DNA from: an uncultured Clostridia bacterium
Lineage (GTDB): Bacteria > Bacillota > Clostridia > Peptostreptococcales > Anaerovoracaceae
DNA length: 6,499 nucleotides
Assembly (NCBI GenBank): GCA_934277655.1
Contig: CAKQVC010000124.1
Coordinates: 1 to 6,499, forward strand
Direction of reading: 5' to 3'
Under the pieces are notes generated by a model, which was not told where the DNA came from, made no database searches, and was given only the letters and a program-made list of their open reading frames with translations. Positions 1 through 6,499 of the stretch are shown piece by piece. Position 1 is the first letter of the stretch, and each line of letters starts with the position of its first letter. A program made the translations under genes and the position numbers.

Positions 1-42
1 CGGTTACCCAGGATCAGAAGAATGATATAGGAGGAACAAAAA

Positions 43-888
43 ATGAAAGGAAAATTAAACAAATTAGCAGTTGCATTGTTAGCAGTCGTAATGGCATTCT
101 CTCTTGCAGCATGCAGTTCTGACGGCAATGAAGATCAAAGCACGGATATGGGCGAGACAATGGCAAAAATTAAAAAAGAGGGAAAAATTGTCATGGGCGT
201 TAATGCAACATATGCACCATTTGAATTTCATAAGACAATCGATGGCGAAGACGAAATCGTTGGATTTGATATTGAATTGGGACAAGCAATCGCCGATGAA
301 TTGGGAGTAGAATTTGAAGTTGTTGATATGTCGTTTGATGGATTGCTCCCAGCATTGAAAACTGGAAAGGTTGATTTCCTCCCGGGTCTTGCTTATTCAG
401 ACGAGCGTGCGGAAAATGCTTCTTTCTCAAAGCCGTATCACAAGTCCGTTCAAGTTGTTTTAATGAGAAGTGATAATGTAGACAGCGTAACAGCTGACAG
501 CGATCTTTCAGGCTTAACAATCGGCATTTTGAAAGGTGCGGAGCAAGAAAAAACATTCCCGACACACTATCCAAATGCAAAAACTTCTGTGCTTGGCAAG
601 ATTCCTGATCTAGTAGCAGCGCTACAAAGCGGCAGAATTGACGGCGTGTGCCTGGATTATGTTCCGGCTTCGCTGTACGCAAAGTTTAATGACGATCTCG
701 AAATGTCCGCAATTCAGTACGAGTTGACAGATGAAGAGAGTCAGGGATCCTGTGTACTCGTAAGAAAAGAGAACAATGAAGACTTGCTTGAAGTTATCAA
801 TACTGTACTTGACAGAGTCATGGAAAACGGCGACCTTCAGAAGTGGGAAGACGATGCAATTGCATTGATGGATCTGGATGATCTGTAA
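43..888 (+). CDS. Amino-acid-type ABC transporter substrate-binding lipoprotein (SBP family 3)
   Basis: This is the extracellular solute receptor that delivers ligand to the permease and ATPase encoded just downstream. The 281-residue product starts with a lipoprotein signal: a basic MKGKLNK n-region, a hydrophobic stretch and a lipobox LAAC, with C24 as the predicted lipidated residue, followed by a polar linker. The mature part has the two-lobe family 3 layout: VNATYAPFEF at about 53-62, GFDIELGQAIA at about 74-84, an ERA motif with R122 (position of the ligand-carboxylate arginine in the HisJ/GlnH family), and D205 near the usual amino-group-binding aspartate. The start is well supported by AGGAGG at 29-34, eight bases upstream. 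Family membership is clear, but the substrate is not: positions that usually carry Ser/Thr in the pocket appear changed (A117, A166, E167 by alignment from memory). The position in a hexuronate operon makes the default label of amino acid transport uncertain. Confidence 0.93.
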   Translation: MKGKLNKLAVALLAVVMAFSLAACSSDGNEDQSTDMGETMAKIKKEGKIVMGVNATYAPFEFHKTIDGEDEIVGFDIELGQAIADELGVEFEVVDMSFDGLLPALKTGKVDFLPGLAYSDERAENASFSKPYHKSVQVVLMRSDNVDSVTADSDLSGLTIGILKGAEQEKTFPTHYPNAKTSVLGKIPDLVAALQSGRIDGVCLDYVPASLYAKFNDDLEMSAIQYELTDEESQGSCVLVRKENNEDLLEVINTVLDRVMENGDLQKWEDDAIALMDLDDL

Positions 889-928
889 ACAAGACAGAAA
901 AACATCATAGTTCGTATATGTATTATGT

Positions 929-955
929 TATGGAGCCGGTCTTACCGGCTCCGTA
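929..955 (+). terminator. Strong inverted repeat between binding protein and permease (attenuator or mRNA-stabilising hairpin)
   Basis: GGAGCCGGT at 932-940 pairs perfectly with ACCGGCTCC at 944-952 around a CTT loop. The stem extends three more pairs outward, one of them G-U, to 929-955. It is followed only by GTATTTAC, so the T tract is too poor for a classic strong intrinsic terminator. By analogy with other binding-protein-dependent importers, it may act as a partial terminator or 3' stabiliser that keeps binding-protein mRNA in excess over the membrane genes. The rest of the 889-994 gap shows no convincing promoter. The structure is seen directly; its role is inferred. Confidence 0.6.
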
Positions 956-994
956 TTTACAAGCCGTTGACTGAAAAGAAAAAGAGGACATACG

Positions 995-1660
995 ATGGAA
1001 TTAAAGTTTGATTTTTTAAGTACTTATTGGCCTTTCTATGTGGAAGGTCTAAAAATCACAATTATCTTTTCAATCTTTGCTGTGATTTTTGGGATTATTC
1101 TCGGCATTGCATTGGCATTGATGAAATTATCAAAATTACGCGTACTTAGAGGCGTAGCTGTATCCTATATCAACTTTGTAAGAGGTACGCCTATCTTGGT
1201 GCAGATTTATATTGTGTATTTCGGGCTGTTCAGTTTTGGTATTAATTTAAGCGATTCAACGGCGGGCATTGCAGCACTGGCTATTAACAGCGGAGCTTAT
1301 GTGGCAGAGATTGTCCGCGCAGGTATTGAGTCCGTTGACAAGGGCCAGATCGAAGCAGCAAGATCTTTGGGATTGAGTCACGCCGCAACAACCAGACTAC
1401 TGGTTATTCCACAGGCTATCAAGAATATTTTACCTGCATTGTGCAATGAATTAATTGTTGTGACTAAAAACACATCGATGCTTTCCATTATCGGTATTCA
1501 CGATTTGATGTACAATACAGACACCATCAGAGGAAATACCTTGTTAGCGTTTGAACCACTGATAATTGCTGCTATTATTTATTTTACAATTTCGTACATC
1601 TTGACTAAATTGATTGGTGTTTTGGAGAGGAGGCTGAAGAGCAGTGATGATAGAAGTTAA
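995..1660 (+). CDS. Amino-acid-type ABC transporter permease (HisM/GlnP-like)
   Basis: This is the integral membrane subunit that forms the translocation path of the importer. The 221-residue length is normal for this family. It has about five hydrophobic segments (roughly residues 20-43, 55-82, 88-107, 147-168 and 184-208). The family signature VRGTP lies at residues 62-66. The EAA loop that couples to the ATPase is intact, from E120-A121-A122 with G126 through the conserved IPQA and ILPAL segment ending near 149. A purine-rich AGAGGA at 983-988 sits six bases before the ATG. The gene follows the binding protein after 106 bases containing a hairpin, and its end overlaps the ATPase start, so the pair are probably translationally coupled. 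The substrate cannot be read from the permease. Confidence 0.93.
   Translation: MELKFDFLSTYWPFYVEGLKITIIFSIFAVIFGIILGIALALMKLSKLRVLRGVAVSYINFVRGTPILVQIYIVYFGLFSFGINLSDSTAGIAALAINSGAYVAEIVRAGIESVDKGQIEAARSLGLSHAATTRLLVIPQAIKNILPALCNELIVVTKNTSMLSIIGIHDLMYNTDTIRGNTLLAFEPLIIAAIIYFTISYILTKLIGVLERRLKSSDDRS
1628..1633 (+). promoter_or_regulatory. Ribosome binding site deciding the ATPase start
   Basis: AGGAGG lies inside the 3' end of the permease gene. It is 10 bases before a GTG at 1644 and 13 before the following in-frame ATG at 1647. The spacing favours GTG, while relatives usually begin MIEVKNL, which matches the ATG. Both give the same protein apart from one residue. Confidence 0.7.
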
Positions 1661-2369
1661 AAATCTGAAAAAATCCTTTGGAAAACACGAAGTCCTTCGC
1701 GGCATTGATGCAAATATCCAAAAGGGAGAGGTTGTTGTCGTTATCGGACCCAGTGGTTCCGGTAAAAGTACATTTTTGCGTTGCTTAAATCTTTTGGAAA
1801 CGCCAAATGATGGAAGTATTTTTATTGAAGGTGAAGAGATTACAGGTAAAAAGGCAAATGTAAATCAAATTCGTCAAAAAATGGGGATGGTTTTCCAGCA
1901 GTTTAACCTGTTTACGAACATGAATATTATGCGAAACATGTGTGTTGCACCGATGACAGTGAAAAAAACACAGAGAGATGTTGCTGAAAAAAGAGCACTT
2001 GAACTTTTACGCAGGGTCGGCTTAGAAGATAAAATAGACAGTTATCCACAGCAGCTTTCAGGCGGACAAAAGCAGAGAGTCGCGATAGCAAGAGCACTGG
2101 CTATGAATCCGGATATCATGCTGTTTGATGAACCGACTTCGGCACTTGACCCCGAAATGGTTGGAGAGGTGCTCGCTGTTATGAAGGAACTGGCAGCTTC
2201 CGGGATGACGATGGTTGTTGTGACACATGAAATGGGATTTGCGCGTGAAGTGGGGGATCGGGTTCTCTTTATCGACGAAGGCGTTATTTTAGAGGAAAAC
2301 ACTCCGAAAGAACTGTTCGAAAATCCGCAGCACCCAAGAACGAAAGATTTTCTGTCTAAAGTATTGTAG
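1644..2369 (+). CDS. Amino-acid-type ABC transporter ATP-binding protein (GlnQ/HisP-like)
   Basis: This cytoplasmic ATPase powers the importer. All nucleotide-binding motifs are intact in the 241-residue product: Walker [10 protein letters not shown] (35-43), Q-loop VFQQFNLF (83-90), signature LSGGQKQR (138-145), Walker [13 protein letters not shown] (158-169) and the switch histidine H195 in VVTHEMGFA. The length and the [16 protein letters not shown] tail are typical of the polar amino acid uptake class, without the extra C-terminal domain found in MalK/UgpC-type sugar ATPases. That argues this is not a standard carbohydrate importer. The start is GTG 1644 or ATG 1647, overlapping the permease by 17 or 14 bases, with AGGAGG at 1628-1633. 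Only 12 bases separate its stop from uxaC, which strongly suggests shared transcription with the hexuronate genes. Confidence 0.94.
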   Translation: MMIEVKNLKKSFGKHEVLRGIDANIQKGEVVVVIGPSGSGKSTFLRCLNLLETPNDGSIFIEGEEITGKKANVNQIRQKMGMVFQQFNLFTNMNIMRNMCVAPMTVKKTQRDVAEKRALELLRRVGLEDKIDSYPQQLSGGQKQRVAIARALAMNPDIMLFDEPTSALDPEMVGEVLAVMKELAASGMTMVVVTHEMGFAREVGDRVLFIDEGVILEENTPKELFENPQHPRTKDFLSKVL

Positions 2370-2381
2370 GGAGGAATTTTA

Positions 2382-3803
2382 ATGAAATTCATACATGACG
2401 ATTTTTTACTGACAACAGAAAAAGCACAGCAGTTATATCATCAATATGCAGAAAAAATGCCGATAGTCGACTACCACTGCCATTTAAATCCTCAAGAAAT
2501 TGCAGAGGACAAAGAGTTTGAAAACATTACGCAGATGTGGCTTTACGGAGACCATTATAAATGGAGGCTGATGCGCAATTGCGGAGTTGATGAAGCATAT
2601 GTAACCGGAAATGCAGGTGATAAAGAAAAATTTCTCAAATGGGCAGAAGTTTTGGAACGGTGCATTGGCAATCCGATTTATCAGTGGAGTATGATGGAAT
2701 TAGAACGTTATTTCGAGTTTTCAGAACCATTGCAGACTGCAAATGCTGAACATGCATGGGAGCATTGTAATCGTGTTATACGCGAAAAACATTTGACAGC
2801 TAGAACGATAATGAAGATGTCCGGAGTTCAACTAATCTGCACGACAGACAATCCGGAGGATGACTTGCGCTGGCATAAGATGATTCGAGAAGACCAAAGC
2901 TTTACAATTCGTGTGCTACCAGCATTTCGTCCGGATAAGGCGTTTAAGATTGATTGCAAAGATTTCGGTAATTATGTACATGTGTTGGAAAAGCGTTTTC
3001 TGCGAAAGATTTCGACCTATCGTGACTTTTTGGAGACTCTGAGGCAGGCTGTCGCATATTTTGATGAAAACGGGTGCAAGACCAGCGATCACGGTCTGGA
3101 CAGTGTTCCGTTTCTTCAGGGAAGCGAAGATGAAATCGAAGAAATCTTTCATAGGGCATGCTGCGGGGAGAGCATCTCGGAAACGGACAAAGAAAAATAT
3201 CAAACTGCGCTTTTAACGGCTCTTGCAAAAACTTATGCACAGTATGGATGGATTATGCAGTTACATTACGGAGCAAGCCGCAATAATAATAGACGCATGT
3301 TTGAAAAGCTTGGGGCGGATACCGGTTATGATTGTATTTCAGGGCGTAAAGCAGGAGATAATCTGCCCGCTCTTTTAGACAGTCTAGAGGCACAATGCAG
3401 TTTGCCTAAAACGATTCTTTATTCTCTTAATCCGAATGAAAATGCAGTGATTGATACTGTTTGTGCATGTTATCACGAAATTGGCGTGCGCGGTAAGGTG
3501 CAACATGGAAGCGCGTGGTGGTTCAATGATCATTTGGACGGCATGTATGATCAGATGACAAATTTGGCGGCGCATAATGTGCTTGCAAATTTTGTCGGCA
3601 TGCTGACAGATTCCAGAAGTTTTCTCTCCTACACAAGACATGAGTATTTCAGAAGGACTTTGTGCCGAGTGATTGGTGACTGGGTTACAGAGGGATTATA
3701 TCCCTTCAATCTTACAACTCTGGGGAAAATAATTGAAGATATTTCTTATTATAATACAGTGGAGTTTTTTAAATTTGATACACTGGAAGGAGACAAGCAA
3801 TGA
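2382..3803 (+). CDS. uxaC: Glucuronate isomerase (uronate isomerase)
   Basis: UxaC isomerises D-glucuronate to D-fructuronate (and D-galacturonate to D-tagaturonate), the first cytoplasmic step of hexuronate catabolism. The 473-residue product is full length for the family (about 470). The amidohydrolase-type metal motif is present near the N-terminus as DYHCHL (D30, H32, H34), followed by family blocks LICTTDNPEDD (151-161), RVLPAFRPDKA (177-187), MQLHYGASRNNN (292-303), GSAWWFNDH (376-384) and GMLTDSRSFLSYTRHEYFRR (406-425), which holds the conserved late aspartate D410. A GGAGG at 2370-2374, directly after the ATPase stop, supports the ATG. The gene overlaps uxuA by ATGA. Whether glucuronate or galacturonate is the main substrate cannot be read from the protein, but uxuA and the likely uxuB next door point to the glucuronate branch. 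Confidence 0.96.
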   Translation: MKFIHDDFLLTTEKAQQLYHQYAEKMPIVDYHCHLNPQEIAEDKEFENITQMWLYGDHYKWRLMRNCGVDEAYVTGNAGDKEKFLKWAEVLERCIGNPIYQWSMMELERYFEFSEPLQTANAEHAWEHCNRVIREKHLTARTIMKMSGVQLICTTDNPEDDLRWHKMIREDQSFTIRVLPAFRPDKAFKIDCKDFGNYVHVLEKRFLRKISTYRDFLETLRQAVAYFDENGCKTSDHGLDSVPFLQGSEDEIEEIFHRACCGESISETDKEKYQTALLTALAKTYAQYGWIMQLHYGASRNNNRRMFEKLGADTGYDCISGRKAGDNLPALLDSLEAQCSLPKTILYSLNPNENAVIDTVCACYHEIGVRGKVQHGSAWWFNDHLDGMYDQMTNLAAHNVLANFVGMLTDSRSFLSYTRHEYFRRTLCRVIGDWVTEGLYPFNLTTLGKIIEDISYYNTVEFFKFDTLEGDKQ

Positions 3804-4882
3804 AAATGACATTTAGGTGGTATGGATCTGAAATGGATCCAATCCCATTGAAATATATTAGGCAAATTCCCGGTATTACCGGTGTTGTGACATCGCTGAT
3901 GGATTTGCCGGCAGGGGAAGTATGGCCGCTTGAACGGCTGCGTGCGTTGAAAAAAGAAGTCACGGATGCAGGTTTGGAACTGGAGGTAATTGAGAGCGTC
4001 AATGTACATGAGGATATCAAGCTGGGACTTCCAAGCAGAGATCGATACATTGATAATTATAAGAAAACAATCGAGAATTTAAAAGAAATCGGTATTAAGG
4101 TAATTTGCTATAATTTCATGCCAGTATTTGACTGGACGAGGACAAGCTTGGATCGGAAATTACCGGATGGATCGAATACCATGAGTTATGATCAAACGAT
4201 CATTGATAAAATTACAGACCCCCAAAAATTCGCAGATGAAATTCAAAATCAGACCGGCGAATTTGAGATGGCAGGTTGGGAGCCGGCTCGTATGGCAGAG
4301 TTAAAAAAACTGTTCAAGGCTTATGAGCAGGTTTCTCATGAAAAGTTAAAAGAAAATTTGAAATATTTTTTAGAGGCGATTATTCCTGTTTGTGAAGCTT
4401 GCGATATCAAAATGGCGATGCATCCGGATGATCCGCCTTGGGATATTTTCGGGCTTCCAAGAATCGCAAATTCAAAAGAAACTTTTGATGAAATCCTCTC
4501 TCTAGTAGACAGCCCATATAATAGTATCACACTTTGCACCGGATCGTTGGGGTCAAACCCGCAGAATTGTTTGCCGGAATTGATTCGCTACTTTGGAAAG
4601 AAGGGGCGGATTGCGTTTGCCCATGTCAGAAACTTAAAAATCGAAGAACCAGGGAGATTCTATGAATCATCGCATCTTTCTTCCGACGGAAGTTTTGATA
4701 TGTATGAAATTATGAAAGCGTTGAACGAAGTTGGGTTTGACGGATACATTCGCCCGGATCACGGCAGAATGATTTGGGACGAACATGGACGAGCGGGTTA
4801 TGGCTTATATGACAGAGCCCTTGGCATTGCATATCTGAATGGCATTCAGGAAAGTTTGCAGAAACAAAAAAATGAAGGATGA
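3800..4882 (+). CDS. uxuA: Mannonate dehydratase
   Basis: UxuA dehydrates D-mannonate to 2-keto-3-deoxy-D-gluconate in the cytoplasm, using a divalent metal (Mn2+ in characterised enzymes). The 360-residue product is the short form common in Gram-positive bacteria (the E. coli enzyme is about 394). It opens with the family N-terminus MTFRWYG and carries CYNFMPVFDWTRT (103-115). Four likely metal ligands are visible: H208 in MAMHPDDPPWDIFGLPRI, C246 in TLCTGSLGS, H275 in AFAHVRN and D320 in YIRPDHGR, so the enzyme looks active. AAGGAG at 3787-3792, seven bases before the ATG, and the ATGA overlap with uxaC indicate translational coupling. A second in-frame ATG at 3806 is less well placed. The 3' end overlaps the start of the MATE gene by 11 bases. 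Confidence 0.96.
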   Translation: MKMTFRWYGSEMDPIPLKYIRQIPGITGVVTSLMDLPAGEVWPLERLRALKKEVTDAGLELEVIESVNVHEDIKLGLPSRDRYIDNYKKTIENLKEIGIKVICYNFMPVFDWTRTSLDRKLPDGSNTMSYDQTIIDKITDPQKFADEIQNQTGEFEMAGWEPARMAELKKLFKAYEQVSHEKLKENLKYFLEAIIPVCEACDIKMAMHPDDPPWDIFGLPRIANSKETFDEILSLVDSPYNSITLCTGSLGSNPQNCLPELIRYFGKKGRIAFAHVRNLKIEEPGRFYESSHLSSDGSFDMYEIMKALNEVGFDGYIRPDHGRMIWDEHGRAGYGLYDRALGIAYLNGIQESLQKQKNEG

Positions 4883-5573
4883 AAACATTTTAAAGAAAAA
4901 GCTTGTGAAACTGGCGTTTCCTCTTTCCTTGGAAGGATTGTTAACTGCCGGCGCGGACTTTGTTGATACTCTGATGGTCAGTAGCTTGGGGGAGACTGCA
5001 GTGTCGGCCGTTGGGCTTGGCACGCAGCTGTTTTTTATTCAGTCTATGACTATCTATGGGTTTTCTGGTGGTGCTGCGACATTTTTGTCCCAGTTTTACG
5101 GAAGCGGAAACTGGAAAGGAATTCGCAAGACATTGTCAATTACGATATGTGCAGCACTTTCGTTCAGCATTTTCCTTTTTGTGCTGGTGCTTGCTATTCC
5201 GGAACATCTGCTGCAGATATTTACCCGTTATTCTGCCGTCGCGGAGATGGGCGCTTCTTATATGGTGTATCGAAGTCCCTGCTTGCTGATATACAGCGTT
5301 GTGCTTCCGTTAGTTATGTCCTTAAAAAGCACACAGCATGTTAAGCTGCCTGTTTTTGCGAGCTGTATTGCAATTCTTTCAAATCTTGGATTGAATTACA
5401 TTCTGATTTTTGGAAAGCTTGGATTTACCGCAATGGGAGCAGATGGCGCCGGATTGGCGACGACTATATCGTTATTGATTAACTTGCTGATTCTGCTTGG
5501 GGCTATGCTTGTTACCAAGAATCCACTGTTAAAAGAAAAAAAGATTACTTTTGCCGCGGTAATCGCATATTAG
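4872..5573 (+). CDS. MATE-family efflux transporter, N-terminal half (frame-disrupted gene)
   Basis: This encodes the first six-helix half of a MATE multidrug/cation antiporter, an inner-membrane exporter driven by Na+ or H+. Family features include the LAFPLSLEGLLTAGADFVDTL-like first helix with a following VSSLGETAVSAVGLGTQ segment, GGAATFLSQFYGSG (the conserved gate-loop region), LKSTQHVKLPV, and NLGLNYILIFGKLGFTAMGADGAG. ATG 4872 is preferred over ATG 4839 because MKDENILKKKLVKLAFP is a normal MATE start; the 11 residues upstream read as shifted uxuA sequence. No good ribosome binding site is seen (AGGAAAG at 4848-4854 is too far), so coupling to uxuA translation is likely. The half should continue into the ORF at 5618-6229 but hits TAG at 5571-5573 after a seven-A run. 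The last ten residues, after the run, do not resemble MATE sequence. Confidence 0.85.
   Translation: MKDENILKKKLVKLAFPLSLEGLLTAGADFVDTLMVSSLGETAVSAVGLGTQLFFIQSMTIYGFSGGAATFLSQFYGSGNWKGIRKTLSITICAALSFSIFLFVLVLAIPEHLLQIFTRYSAVAEMGASYMVYRSPCLLIYSVVLPLVMSLKSTQHVKLPVFASCIAILSNLGLNYILIFGKLGFTAMGADGAGLATTISLLINLLILLGAMLVTKNPLLKEKKITFAAVIAY
5537..5543 (+). other. A AAA AAG slippery heptamer at the MATE frame break
   Basis: The codons GAA AAA AAG at 5535-5543 place the heptamer A AAA AAG exactly in the phase used for -1 ribosomal frameshifting (as in E. coli dnaX). Slipping back one base enters the frame that runs through 5543-6229 and yields a 452-residue protein, the usual MATE length. No AGGGGG-like stimulator is seen upstream. 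Downstream there is only a weak ATTAC (5544-5548) and GTAAT (5559-5563) pairing directly next to the heptamer, which is not a typical stimulator. A one-base deletion in an eight-A ancestral run, or a homopolymer sequencing error, explains the break equally well. Confidence 0.5.
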
Positions 5574-5617
5574 CCATTGAAATATTTAAAAATGCAGTTC
5601 CGACGACCTTCAATGAA

Positions 5618-6229
5618 ATGATGTGGAGTGGGGGCATGTCAGCGTATAATGCTGCATATGGCAGAATTAGCATTTTGGCATCTGCAGTAACTCAGGCGGC
5701 GGATATTGTTACACATATTTTTACAAAAACTATTTATAGCGTTGGTGACGCAACCTTGATTCTTATTGGTGAATTACTCGGACGAGGAGAAAAAGAGGAT
5801 GCATGGCATAGTGCACGCAGGCTTTTAAGGCTAAATGTTTTTTTGGGAATTTTGGCCGGAGGCCTTTTGGTAGCAGTTGCATATCCGGTAACGGGGATGT
5901 TTCACTTTAATGAACTGGGCAGACGGTATTTGATGAGTCTACTGTGCATTTATGGTATTTTAATACCGCTTAAAATTTACAATATTACCCTGATTACAGG
6001 AATTTTAAGAGCAGGTGGAGATGTAAAGTTTGCGATGAAAACCGAGGTGTCGGCAATTTGGCTGATAAGTGTACCGTTGGTATTTATTGGCGCATTACTA
6101 TGGAAATTACCGATTTTTGCGGTTGTAATCTTGGCGCAAACAGAAGACTTTGTTAAATGCGTGATTTTAACAAAGCGCTTTTATTCAAGAAAATGGATTA
6201 ACAATAAAGTCGAAAAATTGCAAGTATAG
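5618..6229 (+). CDS. MATE-family efflux transporter, C-terminal half (frame-disrupted gene)
   Basis: This is the second six-helix half of the same MATE transporter. The reading frame is open upstream of the ATG back to the slippery run: residues AIEIFKNAVPTTFNEMMWSG, encoded across 5573-5632, match the MATE helix 7 region (I-K---P---NE--WS-G). The true half therefore starts near 5543 rather than at the first ATG. It continues with MSAYNAAYGRISILASAV, GELLGRGEKEDAWHSARR, GILRAGGDVKFAM and a typical end, KRFYSRKWINN. There is no ribosome binding site before ATG 5618/5621, so independent initiation is unlikely. The piece is either made by frameshifting or not made at all. Apart from the single break no other damage is visible, so any mutation would be recent. 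Confidence 0.82.
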   Translation: MMWSGGMSAYNAAYGRISILASAVTQAADIVTHIFTKTIYSVGDATLILIGELLGRGEKEDAWHSARRLLRLNVFLGILAGGLLVAVAYPVTGMFHFNELGRRYLMSLLCIYGILIPLKIYNITLITGILRAGGDVKFAMKTEVSAIWLISVPLVFIGALLWKLPIFAVVILAQTEDFVKCVILTKRFYSRKWINNKVEKLQV

Positions 6230-6300
6230 AAAAAGCGAAACAAGGCTTGAACTTAAGAAGAATTGCAGCACATTTGCTACAGAAAGAAGGGATAAAGACT

Positions 6301-6499
6301 ATGATGGAGTTAAATTTATCGCAATTAAATTCCTCCGAATGGAGTGAAAGGCACATTCAACTTCCAGGCTTTGATATCGATGTGGTTAGGAAGTATACAA
6401 AAAACAACCCTAAATGGGTTCACTTTGGCTGTGGGAATATCTTTCGCGCTTTTCCGGCGGCGGTTCTGCAGGAACTCTTAAATCAAGGGGCAGAAGATG
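6301..6499 (+). CDS. uxuB: Mannitol dehydrogenase family protein, probable fructuronate reductase (partial, runs off window)
   Basis: UxuB reduces D-fructuronate to D-mannonate with NADH, linking the UxaC and UxuA reactions. Only the first 66 codons are in the window. The product begins MMELNLSQLNSSEW and contains KWVHFGCGNIFRAFPAAVLQ at about residues 38-57, the N-terminal Rossmann dinucleotide motif of the polyol/mannitol dehydrogenase family (usually HFGAGNIFRAF; C44 replaces the common alanine). AAGGG at 6287-6291 sits nine bases before the first ATG, supporting 6301 over the ATG at 6304. The gene follows the MATE gene after 71 bases with no terminator, so it is probably in the same operon. 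Family assignment is firm. The specific role as UxuB, rather than tagaturonate reductase or mannitol dehydrogenase, is inferred from the adjacent uxaC and uxuA. Confidence 0.85.
   Translation, partial: MMELNLSQLNSSEWSERHIQLPGFDIDVVRKYTKNNPKWVHFGCGNIFRAFPAAVLQELLNQGAED

Noticed and set aside
1..42. Possible 3' end of an upstream gene
   Set aside because: Short frames ending at 23-25 (TGA) or 28-30 (TAG) could be the tail of a preceding gene, but fewer than ten codons are visible and nothing is recognisable. Only the AGGAGG at 29-34 is supportable.
200..682. 160-residue minus-strand open frame inside the binding protein gene
   Set aside because: It is the antisense shadow of a well-supported lipoprotein gene, with low-complexity, non-family-like residues and no ribosome binding site.
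967..995. TTGACT with a 17-base spacer to ATACGA, resembling a sigma-A promoter before the permease
   Set aside because: The -10-like box overlaps the permease start codon, so a transcript would begin inside the gene without its ribosome binding site. Probably chance.
2042..2392. 116-residue minus-strand open frame across the ATPase and the start of uxaC
   Set aside because: It lies antisense to the signature and Walker B regions of a clear ABC ATPase, is serine-rich and has no recognisable domain.
3868..3885. Small palindrome-like CCGGTATTACCGG in uxuA
   Set aside because: It lies inside conserved coding sequence (the IPGITGVV segment) and is explained by codon choice; there is no sign of an operator.
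4839..4871. Upstream in-frame ATG for the MATE gene at 4839
   Set aside because: The extra 11 residues come from uxuA codons read in another frame, no ribosome binding site precedes it, and MATE proteins normally start close to the KKLVKLAFP segment.
4879..4893. ATGA overlap at the uxuA stop as a coupled start
   Set aside because: The ATG at 4879 opens a frame of only four codons before TAA, and it is not the MATE frame.

Overview
The window looks like part of one co-directional operon from a low-to-moderate GC Gram-positive anaerobe, most likely of the Clostridia/Lachnospiraceae type. This rests on purine-rich AGGAGG-type ribosome binding sites, a lipoprotein-type binding protein, the short (360-residue) form of mannonate dehydratase, a mannitol-dehydrogenase-type UxuB, and tight plus-strand gene packing. 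The taxonomic call is inference; no marker gene is present.

Layout. Positions 43-2369 encode a complete ABC importer of the polar amino acid uptake type: binding lipoprotein (43-888), permease (995-1660) and ATPase (1644-2369). A strong inverted repeat (929-955) lies between the binding protein and the permease. Twelve bases after the ATPase come uxaC (2382-3803, glucuronate isomerase) and uxuA (3800-4882, mannonate dehydratase), which overlap by ATGA. A MATE-family transporter (4872-6229) follows, overlapping the end of uxuA. Its reading frame is broken in a seven-A run at 5536-5542, so it appears as two half-length ORFs. The window ends inside a mannitol-dehydrogenase-family gene (6301 onward), most likely uxuB (fructuronate reductase). 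No minus-strand gene, RNA gene, CRISPR array or insertion sequence is evident, and no gap exceeds 300 bases.

How the genes fit. UxaC converts glucuronate to fructuronate, UxuB reduces fructuronate to mannonate, and UxuA dehydrates mannonate to 2-keto-3-deoxygluconate; the kinase and aldolase that would finish the route are not in the window. The uncommon points are the importer and the exporter. Hexuronate uptake usually relies on MFS (ExuT), TRAP or sugar-type ABC systems. Here an amino-acid-type ABC importer and a MATE transporter share the operon, and the binding protein seems to lack some of the usual amino-acid pocket residues.

The most striking detail is that the MATE break falls on A AAA AAG, the classic -1 slippery heptamer, in the correct phase. 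A -1 slip there would give a 452-residue protein, the normal MATE length. Whether this is programmed recoding, a real mutation or a homopolymer sequencing error cannot be decided from the sequence alone.
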